Shown one piece after another: positions 1 to 5,773 of a stretch of DNA of 10,965 nt; positions within the stretch are counted from its first letter, which is position 1; every line of letters starts with the position of its first letter. The stretch is from Syntrophaceae bacterium UBA6109 (GTDB lineage: Bacteria > Desulfobacterota > Syntrophia > Syntrophales > UBA6109): assembly GCA_002428445.1 (NCBI GenBank), contig DIWJ01000093.1, positions 8,284 through 19,248 on the forward strand, in the 5' to 3' direction. The notes beneath the pieces were generated by a model that was not told the origin of the DNA, searched no databases, and saw only the letters and a program-made list of their open reading frames with translations. Both the position numbers and the translations under genes were made by a program.

Positions 1-1071
1 TCCCCGCTCGGCCGGCATCCGATCGGCACCGGGCCATACAAGTTCAAGGAGTGGGTGACCGGCCAGAAGATCGTCCTCGTTTCTAACCCCGACTACTTCG
101 AAGGGCGGCCGTACATCGACGGCGCCATCCTGCGGATCATCCCCGATACGGCGACGATGTTTCTGGAGCTCCGCGCGAACGGAATCGACCGGATGGGGCT
201 TACGCCGCTCCAGTACACGCGACAGACGGAAAGCAATGTCTTCAAGAAGAACTACAACAAATTTCGTTACCTCTCTTTTGCCTACACCTACATGGGCTAC
301 AACCTGAAAAATCCGCTCTTTGCGGACAAGCAGGTCCGGCAGGCGATCGCCCACGCGGTGAACCGCGAAGAGATCATCGAGGGCGTCCTGTTGGGCCTCG
401 GGAAGCCTTCCACCGGACCCTACAAGCCGGGGACCTGGGCCTACAACCCGAAAGTCCGGATTTACGCCTATGATCCGACGAAAGCGAAGGCGCTCCTGGC
501 TGAAGCCGGTTGGAAAGATGGGGACGGCGACGGCATTCTCGATAAGGAAGGAAAGCCTTTTGAATTCGAGATCATCACGAACCAGGGGAACGAAATCCGG
601 GCAAAGTGCGCTGAAATCATCCAACGGCGGTTGGCCGAGATCGGCATCCGGGTGAAGATCCGGGTGGTCGAGTGGGCGGCCTTTGTGAACGATTTCATCA
701 ACAAACGGAAGTTCGACGCGACGATCCTCGGCTGGACGATTCCCCTGGAGCCGGACCTCTACGACGTCTGGCATTCGAGCAAGACGGGACCGCAGGAGCT
801 CAACTTCGTCTCTTACAAAAACGCGGAGGTGGACGCGCTGATCGTGAAGGCGCGCGAGACGTTCGACCGGGCGGTGCGGAAGCGCAGCTACGACCGGATC
901 CAGGAGATCCTCGCCGAGGAGCAGCCCTACCTGTTCCTCTACGTTCCGGACGCGCTCCCGATCGTCCACGCCCGCTTCCGCGGTGTGGAGGTCGCGCCGC
1001 TCGGGATCGGCCACAACTTTATCCGCTGGTATGTCCCCAAGGCGGAGCAGAAGCTCGTCATGAAGCCGTGA
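1..1071 (+). CDS. ABC transporter substrate-binding protein, family 5 (peptide/nickel type), 5'-truncated
   Basis: This is the C-terminal 356 residues of an extracytoplasmic solute-binding protein (SBP_bac_5 type) that delivers peptides or related solutes to an ABC permease. The frame is open from base 1 and ends at TGA 1069-1071; the signal peptide and N-terminal lobe lie outside the window. Visible family hallmarks are GTGPYKFKEW near the edge, the stretch FADKQVRQAIAHAVNREEII (bases about 322-381), and LLAEAGWKDGDGDGILDKEG, whose DxDxDG acidic loop is frequent in DppA-like proteins. The C-terminal 'FDATILGW' and 'AEEQPYLFLYVPD' segments are also typical. Family members are usually about 520-600 aa, so roughly 35-40% is missing. 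It is the last gene of its unit, because the next gene (threonine synthase) is convergent; any permease genes must lie upstream. The substrate cannot be told from sequence. An in-frame ATG at 55 is not the true start. Confidence 0.93.
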   Translation, partial: SPLGRHPIGTGPYKFKEWVTGQKIVLVSNPDYFEGRPYIDGAILRIIPDTATMFLELRANGIDRMGLTPLQYTRQTESNVFKKNYNKFRYLSFAYTYMGYNLKNPLFADKQVRQAIAHAVNREEIIEGVLLGLGKPSTGPYKPGTWAYNPKVRIYAYDPTKAKALLAEAGWKDGDGDGILDKEGKPFEFEIITNQGNEIRAKCAEIIQRRLAEIGIRVKIRVVEWAAFVNDFINKRKFDATILGWTIPLEPDLYDVWHSSKTGPQELNFVSYKNAEVDALIVKARETFDRAVRKRSYDRIQEILAEEQPYLFLYVPDALPIVHARFRGVEVAPLGIGHNFIRWYVPKAEQKLVMKP

Positions 1072-1095
1072 CGGTGATACGGAAACTGCCCGTCA
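1069..1095. other. Inverted repeat covering both convergent stop codons
   Basis: TGACGG at 1069-1074 is mirrored by CCGTCA at 1090-1095. The two arms contain the TGA stop of the solute-binding protein gene and, on the other strand, the TGA stop of thrC. The loop is 15 nt. There is no T-tract on either side, so it is at best a weak bidirectional termination or mRNA-end structure, and 6-bp symmetry around two TGA codons can arise by chance. Confidence 0.3.
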
Positions 1096-2484
1096 GTCCG
1101 TTGTGCGCAGGTTCTGCCGGAGGTATTTTCGGAATTCGCCGTAATTATTGGCGAGGAGAAACGCTTCTCCCGACCGCTCGTCGATGTCCTTCATACTCTG
1201 CGGGAGGTCGGGGTTGATTCCCAGGAGTTCCCGGATCTCTTCGGGGAACTTCGCCGGATGGGCCGTTTCCAGGCTGATGCAGAGCGGTTTGTCGCCGTCC
1301 AGTTCGAGATAGACCTCGAGTCCGCGCCAGCCCACGGCGCCGTGCGGTTCGAAGAGCACCCGGTACTGGTCGTAGATCCGCTTGATCGTCTTTTTCGTCT
1401 CCCGGTCGGATATGCTGACGGAATAGATATTTTTTCTCATCTCTTCGAGGTTGGGGACGCGACGGACGATGCCGGTCCGGTCAATCGTGCCGTCGTAGAG
1501 GTCGAAAAAGCGCGCCAGATTGCTGGGATGGCCCACGTTCATCGCATTCGAGAGGCAGGCGCGCGACGGCGAAACCTTCTCATAGACGCCGGTCTCCAGG
1601 AAGCGGGGGAATTCGTCGTTTTCGTTCGTCGGCATGACGAGCTTTTCCACGGGGAGGCCCATCCGCCGGGCGTACTCGCAACCGAGGGCGTCGCCGAAGT
1701 TGCCCGACGGCACCGAGAAGACGGCCGGCTCGCCGTCGCGTGAGAGCTGCGCCCAGGCCCAGACATAGTAGACGATCTGCGGAAGGATCCGGCCGAAGTT
1801 GATCGAATTGGCCGAGGTCAGGTTGAATCCGCCCAGTTCCGGGTCGGAGAAGGCCTGCTTGACGAGATCCTGGCAGTCGTCGAACTTTCCATCTACGGAG
1901 ACGGCCCGGACGTTTCCGCCGATCGTGTCGAGCTGCTTCCTCTGCCGGCCGCTTACCTCGCCCCGCGGGTAGAGGATCGTCACGTCGATCCCCTCGACCC
2001 CCTTGAAGGCCTCGCCGACCGCGCTTCCGGTATCTCCGGAGGTCGCGACCAGGACGTTCAGCCTGTTTCCCGGATCGCGCAGGGCGCTCATCAGGCGGGC
2101 CATCATCCGGGCGGCAAAGTCCTTGAACGAGGCCGTCGGCCCCTGATCGAGCCGCATGATGTATTTGCGCGCAAAAACATTTTCCAGCGGCACCTCGAAA
2201 TTGTAGGCGTCGTCGATGATCCGCCGGAGCGTTTGTTCGTCGATCTCCCCGGCGAGAAAGGCCTGCGTCACCAGCATTGCGGCTTCCGTGTAAGGCATCC
2301 CCTTGAGGGACTTGAAGGTCTCCACGGGGAGGACCGGAATCGACTCCGGCATGAAAAGCCCTTCGTCGGGGGCCTGTCCCATCAGCAGGGCCTTCCGGAA
2401 AGAGACCGCTTCCCGGAACGGGGTGATGCCGGGGACTTGGTCGAGACGACGGTTGGTGCTGTAGTATTTTATTGTTTCGGGCAT
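1093..2484 (-). CDS. thrC: Threonine synthase
   Basis: This is a PLP-dependent enzyme that converts O-phospho-L-homoserine to L-threonine and phosphate, the last step of threonine biosynthesis in the cytoplasm. The product is 463 aa, normal for the longer E. coli/yeast-type class. The N-terminal block YYSTNRRLDQVPG and GLFMPESIP (residues about 7-51) is characteristic. The PLP Schiff-base lysine is K121 in TASFKDFAARMM. LVATSGDTGSAVGEAF (145-160), NSINFGRILPQIVYY (226-240) and the phosphate-binding VPSGNFGDALG (258-268) complete the fold-II signature. The ATG at 2484 was chosen because AGAGGT (plus-strand 2491-2497) lies 6 nt upstream and homologues begin MPETIKYYSTN. An ATG at 2553 would add 23 residues of non-family sequence and has no such support. 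The gene stands alone here, convergent with the transporter gene and divergent from selD, with no hom or thrB beside it. Confidence 0.97.
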   Translation of the reverse strand: MPETIKYYSTNRRLDQVPGITPFREAVSFRKALLMGQAPDEGLFMPESIPVLPVETFKSLKGMPYTEAAMLVTQAFLAGEIDEQTLRRIIDDAYNFEVPLENVFARKYIMRLDQGPTASFKDFAARMMARLMSALRDPGNRLNVLVATSGDTGSAVGEAFKGVEGIDVTILYPRGEVSGRQRKQLDTIGGNVRAVSVDGKFDDCQDLVKQAFSDPELGGFNLTSANSINFGRILPQIVYYVWAWAQLSRDGEPAVFSVPSGNFGDALGCEYARRMGLPVEKLVMPTNENDEFPRFLETGVYEKVSPSRACLSNAMNVGHPSNLARFFDLYDGTIDRTGIVRRVPNLEEMRKNIYSVSISDRETKKTIKRIYDQYRVLFEPHGAVGWRGLEVYLELDGDKPLCISLETAHPAKFPEEIRELLGINPDLPQSMKDIDERSGEAFLLANNYGEFRKYLRQNLRTTD

Positions 2485-2521
2485 ATGGTTTACCTCTGAT
2501 CTGAAAAATGCCGGATCGGCG

Positions 2522-2588
2522 CAAGAGACCACGATAACCGCGGCGTCATCCATACCACATTATTCCCGGCTTCGCAAAAGGTCTCTTG
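2522..2588. repeat. 9-bp perfect inverted repeat upstream of thrC
   Basis: CAAGAGACC at 2522-2530 is the exact reverse complement of GGTCTCTTG at 2580-2588, with 49 nt between the arms. The nearer arm begins 38 nt upstream of the thrC start codon. It could be a two-site operator or the base of a leader RNA structure. No T-box or threonine-leader peptide was recognised, so function is unassigned. Confidence 0.4.
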
Positions 2589-2644
2589 GCCACAATACGG
2601 GTAATGTTGCGAGGGAGGTGGAAGAGCAGGCGGCAAGAAGAATC

Positions 2645-2678
2645 ATCCTGAAATCATGATCCTAAAATCATGTTTTTT
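2645..2678. repeat. Tandem 14-bp direct repeat with internal hairpin and T6 tract
   Basis: ATCCTGAAATCATG (2645-2658) is followed directly by ATCCTAAAATCATG (2659-2672), differing at one base. CATGAT (2655-2660) and ATCATG (2667-2672) can pair as a 6-bp stem with a 6-nt loop, followed at once by TTTTTT (2673-2678). This has the form of a weak plus-strand intrinsic terminator, but no plus-strand gene ends nearby and the stem is AT-rich. Confidence 0.45.
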
Positions 2679-2737
2679 CTGCCCTCGCAATCTCGGTCGA
2701 GATCTGGTAGATTTCGCACCGGACGTTGGAAAAATGT

Positions 2738-2766
2738 GAAGCTCCCCGACCACAGGGCGAGGCTTC
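2738..2766. other. GC-rich imperfect hairpin
   Basis: GAAGC (2738-2742) pairs with GCTTC (2762-2766), and CCC (2745-2747) with GGG (2755-2757). The 3' arm also lies in a competing stem, CTTCC (2763-2767) with GGAAG (2774-2778). It sits about 45 bp before the palindromic element and may be part of the same composite repeat. No function can be assigned. Confidence 0.3.
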
Positions 2767-2809
2767 CCGGCAAGGAAGAGGTGAGACCTTTGAAAAACGC
2801 CCCTGCTTT

Positions 2810-2878
2810 GTCATCCCCGCGAAAGCGGGAATCCAGAAGGTCTTAAAAGGACTGGATTCCTGCTTCCGCAGGAATGAC
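2810..2878. repeat. Palindromic MITE/REP-like element
   Basis: Two 27-nt arms (2810-2836 and 2852-2878) are inverted copies with 23 of 27 positions matching, separated by a 15-nt centre. Each arm is itself a small hairpin (ATCCCCGC-GAAA-GCGGGAAT on the left, ATTCCTGC-TTCC-GCAGGAAT on the right). The outer ends are GTCAT and ATGAC. This matches the well-known class of intergenic palindromes built from ATTCCCGC...GCGGGAAT units (dRS3/REP-like) that occur in many copies in several proteobacterial and Desulfobacterota genomes and give spurious peptides reading VIPAKAGIQ or WIPAFAGMT. It encodes no protein. Mobilisation in trans is inferred for such elements, not shown here. Confidence 0.8.
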
Positions 2879-2940
2879 GATTTACAAGGTTTGCACAAAA
2901 ATTCAAAGCTCTCGAGGTCTGTTTTTTTATTGCGCCCCTG

Positions 2941-2963
2941 ATCCCCGCCTGCAAGGCAGGGAT
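2941..2963. repeat. Hairpin resembling a single arm of the palindromic element
   Basis: ATCCCCGCCT (2941-2950) pairs with AGGCAGGGAT (2954-2963) with one C/A mismatch and a GCA loop. Its ends (ATCCC/GGGAT) look like one arm of the element at 2810-2878. It ends 28 nt before the selD ribosome binding site, so it would be in the selD leader if transcription starts upstream of it. Confidence 0.45.
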
Positions 2964-2990
2964 TGCGGGTTGCGCTCCCGGTCATGAACC

Positions 2991-2997
2991 AAGGAGG
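2991..2997 (+). promoter_or_regulatory. Ribosome binding site that fixes the selD start
   Basis: AAGGAGG, a near-perfect Shine-Dalgarno sequence, lies 10 nt before the ATG at 3008. It supports initiation upstream of the in-frame TGA at 3059. The later in-frame ATG at 3143 has no comparable site. Confidence 0.85.
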
Positions 2998-3007
2998 GGG
3001 ATCGCAA

Positions 3008-4060
3008 ATGAACGAAGAGGTGAAGGTGCGGCTGACGGAGACGGTCCACGGGTCCGGTTGAGCCTGCAAGATAGGTCCGGGGGACCTGCACGAGGCACTG
3101 AAGGATCTGCCGCTTATCACCGATCCGAACCTGATCGTCGGCATGGAGCATGCCGAGGATGCCGGGGTTTATCGTCTCCGCGACGACCTGGCGATCATCC
3201 AGACCGTCGATTTTTTCACCCCGATCGTGGATGATCCCTATACCTTCGGCCGGATCGCCGTGACGAACGCGCTGAGCGATGTCTACGCCATGGGCGGCCG
3301 GCCGATCACGGCGATGAACATTGTCTGTTTCCCGATCAAGAAGATGGATGTCGGCATCCTTCGCGACATTCTCCGCGGCGGCCTCGACCAGATGCGGGAG
3401 GCGGGCGTCCTGCTGATCGGCGGCCACAGCGTCGAGGACGACGAGCCGAAGTACGGCATTTCCGTGACCGGCGTCATCCATCCCGACAAGGTTCTCTTGA
3501 ACCGGGGGGCGCTTCCCGGGGACCGTCTGATCCTGACGAAGGCCCTCGGCACGGGCATTGTCGGAACAGCCGTGAAGGGCGGCGTGGCCGATCCGGCGCT
3601 GGCGGCCCGCTCCGTCGCCGGCATGACAACGCTGAATCGGAAGGCGGCGGAATTAATCGCGGAAACCGCCGGCATTCACGCCTGTACGGATGTCACCGGG
3701 TTCGGTTTTCTCGGCCATGCGCTGGAGATGATCGACGGGAGCGAAACCGGCATGAAGATTCGGGCCATGTCGGTTCCCTGTTTTCCGGGGCTCCGGCCGC
3801 TGGTCGAGGAGGGGATCATCCCCGGCGGCCTGATCCGGAACCGGAAATTCCGCGAGCGGCAGATCGAGATCGGACCGGACTGTCCGGATTGGCTCGTGGA
3901 CGTCCTCTTCGATCCGCAGACCGCGGGAGGTCTTCTGATCGCCCTGCCGGAAGCGGCCGCGATGGATCTGCTCGCCCGGATGCATGCGGCGGGGATTGCC
4001 GAGGCGGCGATTGTCGGCGAAGTCACGACGGCGCCGAAGGGAAAGATCCGCGTGTTGTAA
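3008..4060 (+). CDS. selD: Selenide, water dikinase (selenophosphate synthetase), Sec-containing selenoprotein
   Basis: SelD makes selenophosphate from selenide and ATP (products AMP and phosphate), the selenium donor for Sec-tRNA. The gene reads MNEEVKVRLTETVHGSG-TGA-ACKIGP, with TGA at 3059-3061 as codon 18. This aligns with E. coli SHGAGCGCKI, so the TGA replaces catalytic Cys17, and K21 matches essential Lys20. Read as Sec, the product is 350 aa; E. coli SelD is 347 aa. Downstream hallmarks are D51 in AEDAGVY, TVDFFTPIVDDP (66-77), NALSDVYAMGG with D91, LIGGHSVEDDEPKYG (136-150), CTDVTGFGFLG with D228, and DPQTAGGLL; these Asp residues correspond to ATP/Mg ligands in the family. The SECIS-like hairpin directly after the TGA and the strong RBS at 2991 support the full-length frame. 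A start at 3143 would remove 45 residues including the active site. No selA, selB or selC is in the window, but the gene implies the host decodes UGA as Sec. Confidence 0.95.
3059..3096 (+). promoter_or_regulatory. Sec codon (UGA) plus bacterial SECIS-like hairpin
   Basis: UGA at 3059-3061 is followed by a stem AGGTCC (3073-3078) and GGACCT (3082-3087) with a GGG apical loop (3079-3081). An outer GCCT (3062-3065) and AGGC (3093-3096) pairing starts immediately after the UGA. The apical loop begins 17 nt after the UGA, inside the short spacing that bacterial SelB-recognised SECIS elements need within the coding sequence. The loop is G-rich, as in many bacterial SECIS elements. Pairing was found by eye; no folding energy was calculated. 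Confidence 0.8.
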
Positions 4061-4073
4061 CCCGCAGATAACT

Positions 4074-4139
4074 TCAATACTCGAAGTCGATTTCCGTCGC
4101 TCCCGGTTTGAATTTGGCCAGAACTACATGTTTGATCAT
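4074..4139 (-). pseudogene. 21-codon mini-ORF resembling a Dabb-domain protein, probably a deletion remnant
   Basis: A strong AGGAGG (plus-strand 4145-4150) lies 5 nt upstream of an ATG at 4139, giving MIKHVVLAKFKPGATEIDFEY and a stop at 4074-4076. The first 14 residues look like the N-terminus of Dabb (stress-responsive A/B barrel) proteins, which commonly begin MIKHVVL.K.KPG and are about 95-105 aa. The last residues (IDFEY) resemble the common Dabb C-terminus (..V.DYE.), so an in-frame internal deletion joining both ends is conceivable. The ORF begins 31 nt after the MFS stop codon on the same strand, in the 110-bp gap before the convergent selD end, so it would be the second cistron of the MFS transcript. 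Homology is inferred from a very short match. It could instead be a genuine small peptide. Confidence 0.45.
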
Positions 4140-4170
4140 TAAATCCTCCTTGCTTCATGATTGCATCCGC

Positions 4171-5352
4171 TCAGTTTCGTTTTTCTCGCAGCCAGAGCGA
4201 ACAGAGCAGCGTGATCGCAAACAGGACGCCCCCGGCGATCGCGAAGGCGGCGGTGAAGCCGAAACGGTCGATCAGGTAACCGATGACGGGCGTGAGAACC
4301 CCACCTCCCTCCATTCCGGTGAAGTAATAGACACCGAGGATGGACGACCGTTTTCTAAGCGGCGTCTGTCGGATGATGAAGCATTCCGAAGCGGACATCC
4401 GGCTGAAGATGATCATCCCCAGCAGAACGAGCATCCCTCCGAGCGCCCATCCATAGGGAAGCATGGTGAGCAGAAAAATGGTTGGCCCGGCGCTGAAACA
4501 GACTGTTAGAACCACCCGGACGCTCCCCAGGCGGTCGGCGAGCCAGCCGCCGAGCGGGCTTGCCCAGAAGACCGCTACATAGACGAGCGAAAGGGCGCCG
4601 GCGGCTATTTCCTTGCTCACGCCGAAGTGATCGACCATGAGGAACGGAATAAAGGAGACGATGGAATTGATGATCGCCGCCGTGAACGTCGAGAGGATCA
4701 GAAAGACCACGAGGCGGCGCGTGATTTCCGGCGGGGACGGCGTCCGTTCATCCGTTTTCGATGGGCTTGGGTTTGCCTTCTGCCGCGCTTTCATGCGCCC
4801 GAGGAGGATGTAGAATACGATGCCGAAGGCGACCGTGGGGATTCCGAGTGCGATATAGGCGTTCCTCCACCCCCAGGCGTTGGCGATGGCCACCGCGAGA
4901 AGCGGCGTAACGAAATGGCTCGCACCGCCGCCGATGTTGTGGAAACCGAGCGCCCTGCCGATGTTCTCGAAGCGCACAGAGGCGGAGATTAGCGGCGGTG
5001 CGGACGGGTGGTAGCCGCCGGCCAGGAACCCCATCAAAATGAGAAACACGATCATTAGGACGTAGGTCTGGGAAAGGCCGACCAGGATGCCGGCGAGCGC
5101 GACGCCGGAAATGCCGACGGTCATCAGCTTGCGGGGTTCAATGCGGTCCGCGAGCCATCCGGCCGGGAGCTGGCCGAATCCATAAGCGAGTGTGAAGGCC
5201 GAGACGACCAGACCCGACTGCGTATAGTCCAGGTTGAAGGCGCTGCGGATGAAGGGGATGAGCGGCACGGTGATCGTCGTCAGCACATGGTGGCTGAAAT
5301 GCCCCATGACAAACAGGGGCAGCATCCCCCCGAAAATTGCACGCAGTTTCAA
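4171..5352 (-). CDS. MFS transporter (12 TM)
   Basis: This is a major facilitator superfamily permease of the inner membrane that drives solute transport by an ion gradient. From TTG at 5352 it is 393 aa. It has two six-helix halves joined by a hydrophilic, Ser/Pro/Lys-rich loop (about residues 185-212). The motif-A signature occurs in both halves: GWLADRIEPRK (about 65-75) and GGWLADRLG (about 268-276). A first-helix GHFSHHV and a GGYHPSAPPLI segment in the fourth helix are distinctive. TTG 5352 was chosen because AAAGGAG (plus-strand 5361-5367) lies 8 nt upstream. The alternative ATG at 5385 adds MGERKPKGEIL, whose codons include that Shine-Dalgarno, and it has no RBS of its own. The substrate is not identifiable; efflux is a guess from family resemblance. 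It is convergent with selD and divergent from the glucan synthase. Confidence 0.92.
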   Translation of the reverse strand: MKLRAIFGGMLPLFVMGHFSHHVLTTITVPLIPFIRSAFNLDYTQSGLVVSAFTLAYGFGQLPAGWLADRIEPRKLMTVGISGVALAGILVGLSQTYVLMIVFLILMGFLAGGYHPSAPPLISASVRFENIGRALGFHNIGGGASHFVTPLLAVAIANAWGWRNAYIALGIPTVAFGIVFYILLGRMKARQKANPSPSKTDERTPSPPEITRRLVVFLILSTFTAAIINSIVSFIPFLMVDHFGVSKEIAAGALSLVYVAVFWASPLGGWLADRLGSVRVVLTVCFSAGPTIFLLTMLPYGWALGGMLVLLGMIIFSRMSASECFIIRQTPLRKRSSILGVYYFTGMEGGGVLTPVIGYLIDRFGFTAAFAIAGGVLFAITLLCSLWLREKRN

Positions 5353-5360
5353 AAGTATTT

Positions 5361-5367
5361 CTCCTTT
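5361..5367 (-). promoter_or_regulatory. Ribosome binding site supporting a TTG start for the MFS gene
   Basis: The minus strand reads AAAGGAG with 8 nt to TTG at 5352. No Shine-Dalgarno sequence precedes the ATG at 5385, so this site decides the start in favour of the rarer codon. Confidence 0.65.
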
Positions 5368-5497
5368 CGGTTTCCTTTCGCCCATGCTTGGAGGCGGACG
5401 GATCGACGAACCGCCATAGCGGAAAAGAGGGTTTTTCGCAACCCCTATTTCCCGGGTGGGTGCGGGTCGGAAAGCGATCCGGCGAAAGGTCTGTCAG

Positions 5498-5522
5498 GCG
5501 ATCCGGATGACGCCGGATTCGC
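5498..5522. repeat. Hairpin/inverted repeat with an upstream direct copy of one half-site
   Basis: GCGATCCGG (5498-5506) faces CCGGAT-T-CGC (5513-5522) across ATGACG, giving a 9-bp stem with one bulged base. A second GCGATCCGG lies at 5474-5482 in direct orientation, 24 bp away start to start. The hairpin is at or just after the expected start of a transcript from the candidate MFS promoter, a position that would suit an operator. Confidence 0.35.
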
Positions 5523-5525
5523 AGG

Positions 5526-5554
5526 AGTATGGTCCGGGGTGCCGATCTTTTCAA
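5526..5554 (-). promoter_or_regulatory. Candidate sigma70-type promoter for the MFS gene
   Basis: On the minus strand TTGAAA (5549-5554, five of six consensus bases) is followed after exactly 17 nt by CATACT (5526-5531, four of six). Transcription would begin near 5519 and give a leader of about 165 nt before the TTG start. This is consensus matching by eye only. Confidence 0.35.
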
Positions 5555-5773
5555 TATAAAATGGGAGTCACGTGAATTTTTCAGCAGCCTTTCGCTTGAG
5601 CCGCACAACCTGTTTTTCTTCTGGTGTCAAAAGGTATCGATGGAATGTGACAAAATTTTGTGCAACAATCCATGCGGAAACATGATTTAGAGTCGCTCCG
5701 ACGGATGTTGTCCGATTCGATTGCGCCATTGCGACGGTTATATCGATACGACTCCTCAAAATAGGGATTGATA

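Larger units (their letters stand above)
2485..3007. other. Intergenic region between thrC and selD, without a credible gene
   Basis: This 523-bp gap separates the divergent thrC and selD genes and must hold both promoters, but no convincing -35/-10 pair was found for either. It contains an inverted repeat close to thrC (2522-2588), a 14-bp tandem repeat followed by T6 (2645-2678), a small GC-rich hairpin (2738-2766) whose 3' arm overlaps an alternative hairpin (2763-2778), the MITE/REP-like palindrome (2810-2878), a T7 run (2922-2928) and another hairpin (2941-2963). Open frames across it on both strands are made of palindrome translation (for example VIPAKAGIQ on one strand and WIPAFAGMT on the other). 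They are not considered genes. Confidence 0.75.
5386..5773. other. Divergent promoter region between the MFS and glucan synthase genes
   Basis: This 388-bp stretch has no well-supported gene. The MFS side holds a GGGTT/AACCC hairpin near 5428, two copies of GCGATCCGG (5474-5482 and 5498-5506), a hairpin at 5498-5522 and a candidate minus-strand promoter (5526-5554). From about 5555 to 5773 the sequence is visibly more AT-rich than the flanking genes. A minus-strand frame there (5568-5729 from its best internal ATG) would give about 53 aa ending LLTPEEKQVVRLKRKAAEKFT-like sequence, but it has no ribosome binding site and no recognised family, so it is not called. No strong promoter for the glucan synthase was seen. 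Confidence 0.6.

Noticed and set aside
672..1217. Plus-strand 181-codon frame crossing the end of the solute-binding protein gene and into thrC.
   Set aside because: It overlaps two well-supported genes in another frame and has low-complexity Arg/Gly/Ala composition.
1258..2499. Open frames on the plus strand and in other minus frames inside thrC.
   Set aside because: They are shadows of thrC, whose PLP motifs fix the real frame.
2485..2553. N-terminal extension of ThrC from ATG 2553 (23 more residues).
   Set aside because: The extension is not family-like, whereas ATG 2484 has a good Shine-Dalgarno and matches the usual N-terminus.
2881..2930. T7 run at 2922-2928 as an intrinsic terminator.
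   Set aside because: There is no good GC-rich stem directly before it; the palindromic element ends 43 nt upstream.
2668..3144. Minus-strand 158-codon frame and the plus-strand frame 2726-2941.
   Set aside because: Their peptides contain the translation products of the palindromic repeat (WIPAFAGMT, VIPAKAGIQ), a known source of false genes, and the minus frame overlaps the selD start.
3143..4060. selD starting at the ATG at 3143, or a selD pseudogene broken by a nonsense codon at 3059.
   Set aside because: The frame continues upstream with conserved SelD N-terminal sequence, the TGA falls exactly at the Cys/Sec position, a SECIS-like hairpin follows and a strong RBS precedes 3008. Full-length Sec reading explains all of this.
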